Below, in pieces: positions 10,033-19,800 of a stretch of DNA of 64,000 bases. Source of the DNA: Siniperca chuatsi (taxonomy: Eukaryota; Chordata; Actinopteri; Centrarchiformes; Sinipercidae); contig NC_058055.1 in the NCBI RefSeq assembly GCF_020085105.1, positions 21,557,822 to 21,621,821 on the forward strand, written 5' to 3'. Numbering within the stretch: the first letter of the stretch is position 1; every line of letters starts with the position of its first letter. Below the pieces are notes generated by a model that searched no databases, was not told the DNA's origin, and was given only the letters and a program-made list of their open reading frames with translations. Made by a program: the position numbers and the translations under genes.

Positions 10033-10734
10033 GTTCCTTAAGTGTTGTCATTTGAGTCGCGTCGGTTGGAGCTGAAGACTACAAGTTTGAAAATGAAAAA
10101 AATCTGGGGTTGTGGAGTTAGAAAGAAGTGAGGTTAACAGACCTCTGTAGCCCGCTCCTCATCTCTGCTTCAGGCTAGCAGCTCGAGGGTAATGTAGGCG
10201 CCAGGTTTTGACAAAGAATACGTGGAATAAAAAAGATGATATCTCTGGTTCTTCTGCATCTATTTTACTTTTTTATAAACAACATCGTGAGTCTGACAAT
10301 GTTATAGGAGTGCAGTGCTAAATTGAGTTCTCTTTTAATGGGGGTAGGAAAGAAGAACAGCTTTTTTGTGAAATGTTTGATAATTTGACCTTTTTGGTCC
10401 CAGTTACAACAGTTATTTATATAAAACCATCTGGGAAGTTTAGAAGGGAAATGACTCTTTAGTGGCCTCTGACATGGCCCGCAGCCAGTAAGAACTCAGG
10501 GTTCGGGGTTAACATCTGGGCTGGTCGGGCAGATTTCAGGTAGGGCCTTTGCCACCTGTTGGCCACCTTCTGACACAAACCTGAGAACGATCCAAACGCG
10601 AAATCACAGGCGAAGAATGAGCTGAACAGACAGTAAATATGGGGATATTATATATTTTATGTGTATGCTGACAATTCTAGTTATTCTCAATTATAATATT
10701 ATCATACTCCACTGAGAACTTACAACCAGTGTGT
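10033..10734. other. Intergenic, no gene seen
   Basis: No recognisable gene or repeat family apart from the stretch 10240-10370. That shares 'GTGAGTCTGACAATGTTATA' and 'GGAGTGCAGTGCTAAATTGA' with the segment around 63490-63545 (CGAGTCCGACAATGTCTTAT), so it is a dispersed repeat of unknown class. Confidence 0.45.
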
Positions 10735-11207
10735 TGTAAGTGGGTGGAAAGTAACTAAGTACATTTACTTAAGCACTGTATTTGTACTTTCCTTAGTATT
10801 TTCCTTTGACTCTATACTTCTACTCCACTACCTTTCAGAGAGAAATATTGTACTATATTTATCTGACACTAATTACCTTTCAGATTAAGATTTTACATAC
10901 AAAACATATGAAGAGTTTATAAAATATGATGCCGAGCTTTACTATTACCCAGCAGTGTATCAAGTACCTAAAATTGGCCACACGCTGACAAATTACAACA
11001 TAACGTAATAATATCCAATATATGATTAATAATATAGCATTTCTGCATAATGTGTACTTTCACTTTTTACTTTTATACGTTTTATTTTGCTGATAATACT
11101 TTTGTATTTTAAGTAACATTTTCAAATGCAGGACTTGTAATGGAGTATTTTCAGGCATTTCTAATTTTACTTAAATAAAGGATCTGAATATTTCTTCCAC
11201 CACTGAC
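10735..11207 (-). mobile_element. MITE M1, copy 4 (inverted, near full length)
   Basis: Starts GGGTGGAAAGTAACTAAGTA and ends GATCTGAATATTTCTTCCACC, so both terminal segments are present in the opposite orientation to copies 1, 2 and 5. Confidence 0.75.
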
Positions 11208-11505
11208 TACACACTCAGTTGCCCATTTATTAGGTACACCCAGCTGAAACTAATGCACTCTAATGCAACAATAAATCCGACCTCATGAAGGTTATAATGT
11301 TTTGGGGGTTTTTTGGGTTTTAGAGTGGTGTTTATTCAACATTATGGTTATTTTGGAGGCTGTGGTTTACAGTGCTGTTGAGCCGTATTGCATTATACTG
11401 AGAGGTGTTTCCAATATTTAGTCTACCCCGATTCATATAAATGGGATGGACAAAATATTAGAAACATCTCTGGGTATAAGGCAATACATTTCAACAGCAC
11501 CAGAA
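11208..11505. mobile_element. Repeat 'R4', left part, interrupted by M1
   Basis: 'TTTATTAGGTACACCCAGCT' and 'CTCATGAAGGTTATAATGTT' belong to a fish repeat. 'ACATTATAACCTTCCTGAAG' beyond the M1 copy (12121-12145) is the same element inverted. The two parts are separated by the M1 copy at 11506-12057. Confidence 0.5.
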
Positions 11506-12057
11506 ACTGTCGGAGGTAGAAGATATACTCAGATATTTTATTTAAGTAAAAGTAGCAATACCACAGTGTAGAAATACTCTATTACAAGTAAAATTTTACT
11601 TAAATAAAAGTACAAAAGTATTGGCATCAAAATGTACCAAAAGTAAAAGTACTCATTTTGCAGAATGGCCCATGATGTTTATCATATTATTGGATTATAA
11701 GCACTTTAATGTTGAAGCTGGTCAATGTGGAGCTAATTTTATATACTTTATATACTTTATCTGCTGGGTATCTTGTGAATTCCCCCCGGTGATCAATACA
11801 ATTTTATCTTAATCTAGAATATTACATCATAATTTTTTGTTGATTATATTTTGTATTATTAATATGAATCTGCAAAGTAACTAAAGTGTCAAATAAATGT
11901 AGTGGAGTACAACAGTACAATATTTCCCTCTGAATTGTAGTGGAGTAGAAGTATAAAGTAGCAAAAAATGGAAATAGTCAAGTAAAGTAACAAGTACCTC
12001 AAAATTGCACTTAAGTACAGTACTTGAGTAAACGTACTTAGTTACTTTCCACCACTG
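11506..12057 (+). mobile_element. MITE M1, copy 5
   Basis: Starts CTGTCGGAGGTAGAAG and ends ACTTAGTTACTTTCCACCACTG. It lies between two parts of repeat R4. Confidence 0.7.
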
Positions 12058-12779
12058 CAGCCTCCACAATGATCAAACATCTGAATCAACACCTCTCTAA
12101 AACAGTTTAAAGAAGAACTAAACATTATAACCTTCCTGAAGGTGGGATTTATGTTGTATTAGACTGTATTAGTTTAAACTAGGTCTAAAAACCTCCTCCT
12201 CTATTCAAACATGAACTCACTGACCTATTTGCATTTTATAACATTTTAGACTCTTTTAGACTCACTTTGCGGTATGTTTGCATCTCTTGTGGTGTCACTA
12301 TGATATTACTAATGAGACTTAAAGGTGCATTGATCATTTATTAACAAGTTAAGTGTATTTTTGTTTTACTGTGGTGTCACATTTCTTATATCTCTTGCTT
12401 TTTCAAAAGGAAAAGCATATATACATAGTATACAAAATGCATCACGCATCAAAATATCACAGCAAACTACACAAAGGGAATATAACAGAGATAGAGAATT
12501 ATATAAAGTATATACTACATCATACTATGTGAACTAAGCAATACCTCAGACATCACATTATATTAAGGGTGCAACTCTTCAGCACATCACGTTACCATAA
12601 CAAAAGGGCCCCATATTTTAATGTACATATCTTGCCTGTCTATCAGCACATGTAGGAGGTAATTCTGGATATTTCATCCAACCATTCCTTCACTGATATA
12701 TCGCCCTTAGTTTTTCAGCGTCGAGCATCTCTTATCTCTGTGGGGACTTACAGATGTCTCAGTTAGACTCATAAAGCAG
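12058..12779. other. Repeat R4 right part (to about 12215), then AT-rich DNA
   Basis: After the R4 part I recognise nothing up to the CpG-rich promoter region. Confidence 0.4.
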
Positions 12780-13715
12780 CTTTCATGCCTTGTCAGATCA
12801 AAACCTGGTTTGATGGCGCAGCGGAAAGTCCGGGAAGTGGAAACTTAACGCTGACTAACCGGCGCACGGCTGAGAATGAAACCACGTTAATGGTAATAAT
12901 GGTGTCGGCTCACCGGGAGATGCGCAACGCTGCCGGTGCGCGGCGCTATTGTGCGCCGCACAAACCCCGCAGCAGGCCCTGTTCTCTCTGCCTGTCTCTC
13001 TCTCTCCCGTCTGTCTCTTTTATAGGTCTCTCTTTCTCGCCACACCGTGTCTGCTATGATCGAGGCTGCAAAACAAAACGCATCTCAAGTCCTCCCGTGT
13101 TTCCTTCTGAGCTGAAAAAGGAAACAGCGGGGAAAGTGAGGAGCTGATATTCACCGAGAAGCGTGTGTGGTTGCAGAAAACGTAACAAATGTGCACATTA
13201 ACAGTCCTGCGCAGGCTCGTCTTTTTCTGTGGGCTCAACAAGCTTTTATCTCACTTCGTTATTAAATCCCCCCCAGTGTTTCCCAGAGGAGAGCAGGGTT
13301 TGCTGTTTGGCGGCCGTGTCGATCATGAACGCCTTTTCCCATATCGCCTCCCGGTGCCAAGAGTGGAGTGTATGTGTGTGGTGGGGGGGTATTTTTTACA
13401 CCTGAAACTCCCCCCCCCCTGCCCGCCCTGCTTGTCCTCTCTCACATGTCTCTAAATCTACAGATCTGGACGTTTCCTCACCCATAAAATCAAACCCACC
13501 AAAGCAGAAATCTCGATGTGTTTCCCAGCTCATCAGCTCTCACCGGCCGAGAGCTGCTGTTGTTTTTCAGCTTTCACCCCTTCGTTTCTGAAAAAAAAAG
13601 AAAAGCTGACCGTGTGTTTTCCCTTCATATGCACAAAAAACGAGTACCCAAAGCAGCACAGTCGACGCTTAAAGTGCCATTAAATGTTGTGGTTTTTGCT
13701 GTTAGACGTGCGTTT

Positions 13716-13716
<1 letters not shown>

Positions 13717-13746
<30 letters not shown>
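13717..13746. repeat. (AC)15 microsatellite
   Basis: Perfect dinucleotide run in the CpG-rich region. Confidence 0.95.
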
Positions 13747-13747
<1 letters not shown>

Positions 13748-14747
13748 AGAGGATAACTGTGCCTCCTTGTCGTGGCAGAAAACGCTCATAAGACAGTGAC
13801 TTTGGGAGGCATAACATGTAAAGAAAATGTTCCTGTCGTGGCATTGGGTGATTCAAGACTCAAACAGCCTCCAGAAACACCTCCAGAGCTCAGGAAAGGT
13901 GCGCTTTGAGGCTCAGTTTCTCCGTGGCTGGGTGAACTTTATATCGAGCATATATTAACACTTTGTGGCCTGTTTTTTTTTCCTCCTCTAAAGCTGGAGG
14001 ACTCCATTTTGAAGGGACCGGGTGTGCAGCCAGTGACTACACAGCAACTCGTCTCAGCAAAGGAAACCCATCTGTTTTTCCGGGTAGCCTGCTGCACCAT
14101 TTCACTGCCTCTCAGACGTGGTGTTGGTGGACATTTTTGAATTTACTTCATTTATTTCTTTTTTCGTCTCATCCTCCAGGCGCATGTGTGCTGCCCAAGT
14201 GCGTGTCGGGGTGGTGGTGGAGAAGATGCCAGTTGTTGGCACAAGTTTGGCATGTGACATGGCATTGGTGATGGCAGCCTGGTTTAGGTTAATAATTGGT
14301 GCTTGTAATTAAGGAGAGGGGCGGGGCGATTTTTTGGAGGTGTCGTGTGGTCGTCCGGTGCGTTTTCTGGAGGCTGTCAGCTCAGATTTGGTTTTTGGTT
14401 TTTTTGTCTTTCCTTGAAGGGAGATTTACGGCCCCTTCTGTGCTCCATGCTGTGGACCGGTTGGGGAGGGAGGCGGTGGTGACGACTGGCAGTGCGCACA
14501 GCAGAGAGAGACTGACTTTCAAGGGGCAGTCAGAGTCTGCAGGCAGGAAATAGCCATTCAACAGAGCAGAAATCCATAGACGGCGATTTATAAAGTTGTA
14601 GTTATCACAAAGCAATAAGGGGGAGTGTCGCTGGAGGAGCACAACACGCCTGAATTTCTATTTCAGGGGCCGCTGGACCAGGCTTTAGCGCATGTAGAGA
14701 GGAGGAGGGAGGAGGAGGAGGGAGGGAGGGAGGTGGAGGGGGGAGTG

Positions 14748-14896
14748 AGTGAGTGAGTACGTTTCACAGGATCCAGGCCTAGTAGTATTGCCGCTGGGAC
14801 TCTCCTCATCCGCTTTCAAAAAATTGGAAATTGGCACATTTAAACGCCAAAATGAACGGGTTGAGGGTCATGTTTGCGGTGGCCGACACCGGAATG
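14748..14896 (+). other. Candidate 5' non-coding exon of nsd1 (start approximate)
   Basis: A good donor (GGAATG before gtaagattc) ends a candidate leader exon at 14896, about 1 kb before the acceptor at 15918/15919. The left boundary is a guess. An ATG at 14852 with A at -3 opens a frame that, if 14896 is joined to 15919, runs 21 codons and stops at the TGA at 15937-15939, which overlaps the main ATG. This exon has no ATG in the nsd1 frame, so it is likely untranslated leader. This is inference from splice signals only. Confidence 0.35.
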
Positions 14897-14998
14897 GTAA
14901 GATTCTCGCGACAGATCCCGTGTCATTTGGCGTTTTCTGCGTGATTCTGTTGTTTGATGCACATATAGCCTGCATCTGTCGGACGGAAGCCTGTGGAA

Positions 14999-15032
14999 GT
15001 GTGTGTGTGTGTGTGTGTGTCTGTGTGTGTGT
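14999..15032. repeat. (GT)n microsatellite, one interruption
   Basis: GT run with a single C change; 85 bases further on the strand carries a CA run (15118-15148), so the two could pair. Confidence 0.95.
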
Positions 15033-15117
15033 AGGTGAAGTTGTTTTGTGTCGTCGTCTCGTGTTATGTGGCGTTTGTGTTTCTGTCTCGTGCAGTCATG
15101 GACCCACTGCAAGCCAC

Positions 15118-15148
<31 letters not shown>
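15118..15148. repeat. (AC)n microsatellite
   Basis: Perfect AC run, complementary to the GT run at 14999-15032. Confidence 0.95.
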
Positions 15149-15150
<2 letters not shown>

Positions 15151-15918
15151 AGAGCTACAGCTCACACACATGCAGTTGCACACACTATTCACGCACACAC
15201 GCGCGCGTTATATGCACGCACGCGCACGAACGGGTCCATTTTAATTCAGTTGGTGGTTACAGCGCCGACGTGATAACGTCGGGTTGATTTTTAACATGAC
15301 GCGCTATGATAATCTCACTGTTTTTATTGTGTCTGTATACTGTATGCATTCGTGTGAGTTTACAGGCTGCTGACCTTATCGTGCTTGATGTCATTTTCAT
15401 CATATCGCGATAATTGTCCTAAAAGGCTTTACAGCGAGGTTGCGGTGTTTGCGCAGAATCTCTCTCCGAAAATGTCACGTTAGGTCGATCCGTTCGTCGT
15501 CAGTGAGTGTGTTTACGTTTTATTTTGACATATGAAGGCAGATTGTGTTGTTTTTACGGATTTGATGTGTGAGCTGTTCCTTTGTAACTTTTAAAAATAT
15601 CTCATTACCAGCTGCCTGGGATAACTTTAGATGAGCTGCAGGAATGTAAAAAAAGATTGTAAGAATCACGCTATGCAAAAAACATGGCTAAAGTGTAATT
15701 TCTTATAGGAAAATAATGGTTGGATTATATATAAAAAATATTATAAAACAAAATCACAACTGAGTTCCACTGGTAATTGGTGGAAGCCCTACAGGCGTAT
15801 TATAATGAGCTTTGATGTAAGAAAAAAATACACAGTTTATGTTTAAAGTCCAAACTTTGATGTTTATGATTTTTTGGTGTGAAGAATGTACACTGATAAT
15901 TTTCTGTTCATGTTTCAG

Positions 15919-16850
15919 GGAGGAACCATGCCAGCATGAGTGGGCCTTACGCAGGCCCTGGCAGGGAGACTCATCAGTCCAGCTGCCCTTTGACCCCCGG
16001 CCGTGACCTCTCCGCCCACTCCTGCTCCTCCAGACACCATGGCCACAGGATCGGCCTTACCATGTCTGCTGCCGCCTCCTCCCTCAAGCATGCATCCGTC
16101 TATGGGTTCACACAAAGGGACCACTCCTCCTCCTCCTCCTCCTCTTCTTCTTCTTCCTCCTCCTCTTCTTCTTCCTCCTCCTACAGTCCCCTAAGGAGGT
16201 TGCAGCATCTCACCACCATGGTGAGCCAGCCTGACCTGGTCCTGCCGGTGAGGGAACCAGAGAGGAGCTGGGAGTGGGGGATGAATAAGAAGGAGAGGGG
16301 GAAGGAGATGGAGAGGGACTCCTGGGCTCATTGCACTAGCAGTGATTATTCTGGCAAACAGAATACAAGCAGGGGGGAGAGCTTTGGTAACTCTTCTGCT
16401 GGACAAAAACAACCCGTGGTCCAAGCTAGAAGTAGAGACGTACCGTCAGCCAATCGGAGCGATCCCGGCGTGTCAGAGAAAAAGGCAGAAGGTTGTTTCT
16501 CAGGCCCGCCTAGCCCAGCCTTCTCTCTCGATAGCAACAGCCCCTTCGCTAATGGTTTCCTCCACTTTGAATCCTCTTTGTTTGAGGATGACGACAACGA
16601 TGAAGAGCGAGTGGCCGTGCCAACTAAGGGAGGCCTGCAGGACAAAAATGAGAGGGCGGGGAACGTTCGTCAGTCCACTCCTGTAGACTTGAATTCGGAC
16701 TCCAAGGATGCTACCCTGACGTCGGCCAAGGTCGTCACCCGGTCCCAGTCCTCAGGTCAGCGCAGGAGATACTGGGACGGCTCGGATGACGAGTGGGAGA
16801 GCGACACCGAGCTGTTCCTGCTTGGGGATAGTCCCTCAAGGCATTCAATG
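15919..16850 (+). CDS. nsd1: nsd1 first coding exon (N-terminal region)
   Basis: The acceptor is tttcag before 15919, and the chosen start is the ATG at 15936. The exon gives 305 residues. A polyserine run (about residues 64-82) is made by a TCC/TCT repeat. Then come '[12 protein letters not shown]', matching the human NSD1 'IPLRRLQDLASM' segment, and 'NGFLHFES' followed by acidic residues, matching human 'NGFLHFENFTCVDDADVD'. These short blocks in the right order identify the gene even though the rest is poorly conserved and probably disordered. The exon ends after ATG at 16850 before gcaagt, a GC-type donor in phase 0. Without splicing the frame stays open to a stop at 17076-17078, adding 75 residues I do not recognise. 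The human protein starts differently (MDQTCELPR...), so the first residues are uncertain. Confidence 0.85.
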
Positions 16851-19800
16851 GCAAGTTTTACCCTTATTACCCTAAGTAAACTTGTCCCAAAAGAACGGCT
16901 TTTGAGGTTTTTTAGCAACAACAACATTTCTATTAGGGAGACATACAGCTTTCTTTCTGATGCAGAGAGACACAACAAAGTAAAATTTCAAAATGGCCCT
17001 TTACATGACTTTTTCACAAACAAGCCCTGTGCACGACATAGAATACTGAACACCTCACTACCTGTCGTAACAGAATAGTGGTTATTGTAAATAATAGGTC
17101 AGCACAGACAAGACACGGCTCCACAGCTGTAGCCCTGTCACTGATAAGCATGGTTTTCTTCTTTTTATTAAGAACTAAAGGAAAACGTTCATAAACACGA
17201 GAGGTTTTTTTTCGAGAGTTGACGGGTGGTGCTTGGCGGGAAAGATGTGAAGCCTAACATACCACGTAAGGTGAAAGGGACGGGAAGTTAGTTAGTTGTG
17301 GATTGGCCGCTGATTTGGCCTGCTCATCTACACAGCAGTTGCAGCTGCAGCAATGGCTGCTTACGGAGGTAATTAAGGTACTAAAAAAACCTTAGCGCCT
17401 GTTCAAAAATCCTCCTTCTCTGAGTCATACTCAGTCTGAGCACACAGACATGATACACATATTTTTAGATTCAGTGTGACACTACATGAGGATATTATTA
17501 TCTCTGATGTCCTTCATGGTTAAATGTCCATAAATCTACTTAGAAATCATAGAAAAAAAGAACTCCAGAATTTGCCTGAGAATCATCACATTTTTAAGTT
17601 TTCTTCAGTATCTAAGTAATCCACTGATAGTTGTCTGTACATAACAGGAACTGCTAATAGCTAATTTGGCATACTTTTATGGTGCCAATTTGCCAAAATG
17701 TAAACAAATACAGGCTAAAAATCCTATTTATTCACATACAGATATTTACTTTATGTTGAAACCCTATGGACATACAGACAAAACACTCAAACTCCAAACG
17801 ATTTTAGTCAATCAATCAATTTTGTCCAGTGTCTGACTTTGAAAAACCCAGACCTGCTCTAATAAGGGCCTGACTCGCAAGTAGAAATCAAATAGGTCTG
17901 TCCACTACAGGAACATAACAACCTGTAAGTTGCAATCATTGTCGCGGGTTCTGCTTTTGTTTCCGCTGTTCTCTGCCATTTTAAGGGACACATTCCTCAA
18001 ACAAAATTTTATTACTTACACCTGTGCTTTTCCTACTACGAAAAGGGTCCATAAATTCCTTGGAGAGGTTATTCAGAGCCAACAAAAGCCTCCACGTGGC
18101 CACATTTATCTGCATTAATGGCATGGTCACAAGAGCACCTATTTAGTTAAAGATTCACAGTTTTTAGTTTCCTATATTTTAAAGAATCTTACACCCCTTC
18201 CAGACCAAGGCAACTGCCTGGAAAAAAACTCTGTTAGAGGTTGGTAGGATGCTACCCTGTAATCAGCCTGACCAATAAATCAGCCGGGCTCTAATCGGGC
18301 TCTGCTCAGGCCCTGTATGTAAAAAACGACAGGTTGTGGTTTTACAGATAGTTCCTAGAGATTTGTGAGGTTGCCAGGCAACCAGGAAGTCACTGTTCCT
18401 GGCCAAGAAATAGTTACAGCACGTAACTCCCCATAAAACTACAACTTGTTGTTTTGACGTATCTGTTTTTGTACAAATTAAACAAACAAGATGTAACATA
18501 TTAATTAGTAAGCTTTAGTTCTGGTAGGCAGTTTTTTGACTGTGGACTGTGGAGGTAGAGGTGTAAATTCTTAGTCACTGACTATATAGTTCATTCACTT
18601 TTCTAAGCTATGCATTCGCATCACCGTTCAAAGTTCAGTATGTTCAACAGTAAGTGAACGCATCACCGTTCATACGGACGCGACGTTTAGCGCTGATTCT
18701 GTCCTCAGTTCAGTAGTATGTTCGGTTTGTTGCCAGTTTAAGCTGTCACATTCAGCTCAGTATAAACCTAGCATATAAGCACTGTTTATATGGTTAATAT
18801 TTCAGCAGCCTACTATTTACAACAGGGTTATCACATCATGATTGTTTCTGTGGCATTCGCTGTCTTTTAAAAAGCTTTTAATGAGGTGATGTGAATCATG
18901 ACTGACTTGACGACGATGTGCTCAGTCACCAGTTAGGGGAGCCCCGCTGCTAAAAGCTACTGATTCAGTCAGTGACATTGGTGATTCAGTACTTAACACC
19001 TCTACAAGCTAGCTGTTACCCCCTGCTTCCTGTTTTAATACTAAGCTGAGCTAATCGTCTCCTGGCTGTAGCTTCATACTTAACATACAGATATGAGAGT
19101 GGTATTGCCGTTGTCATCTAACTCTCAGCAACAAAGCGAACACAGTTATTTTCCAAAATGTTGAACTATTCCTTTAAAAATGCTCCAGCCAGGGTTACAT
19201 CATAGCAGCAGCCAGTATCAGCCCTCTGGCCAGTCCTGCTACATGCCAGCCATAACTCAGGCCTGCCCATGTACCCTGCCTGTCCAGTCAACCTGCTGCT
19301 GTGAGCTGTTAGTCACATTTACACAAAGGATATAGAAGCCAGTAGTGCTACCAGGTTTTGGTTTCTGTTGTGGTTTTAAACCATTTGAAAATTAGACCTC
19401 ATAAAAAGCCTGTAGAGAACATTGTTGGTCAGAAACTGAAACCTATGGACAGAACATAAGAGGTCGCGAACCCTCTTTTCATGCAATTTTTTTTTTTTTG
19501 GTGTAAAAGAATTGCACACCCACAAATGGGATTAAAAATATTTGATCCTCTCCTGTCTTTTTTTCTGTACTGTTCAATCAAATGAAAAATATAGATGAAA
19601 AGCAAGCCAATATTGGAGCATGAATGTTTTTGATCTTTAGGAACAGCATATAGTGAAGAGATTAGAAACACAAAGGTTATAGCTAAATTGCTTTCAACCG
19701 CATGTCACATGTCTTCATTCAGCACTGAATGCAGAAAGCTATCAAGTGGATCTTTGTGCTCAGATTGTCCTCGCCAAATAAGTCAGTATTGCTACCTCGA

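Larger units (their letters stand above)
12780..15300 (+). promoter_or_regulatory. CpG-rich region, probable nsd1 promoter and 5' UTR region
   Basis: Base composition changes sharply here from AT-rich flanks to a GC- and CpG-rich stretch, for example the CGCG-containing run around 12915-12965, 13290-13330, and 15190-15290 with several CGCG/ACGCGC. It lies 0.6-3 kb before the first nsd1 coding exon, where a CpG-island promoter would be expected. It also holds three CA/GT tracts and a purine-rich GGA/GGGA tract at 14700-14747. I cannot fix the transcription start. Confidence 0.55.

Noticed and set aside
14749-15273. 174-codon open frame across the promoter region
   Set aside because: It runs through GT and CA tracts and has no ATG start; its first part is in frame with nsd1 if spliced, but without an ATG it cannot start the protein.
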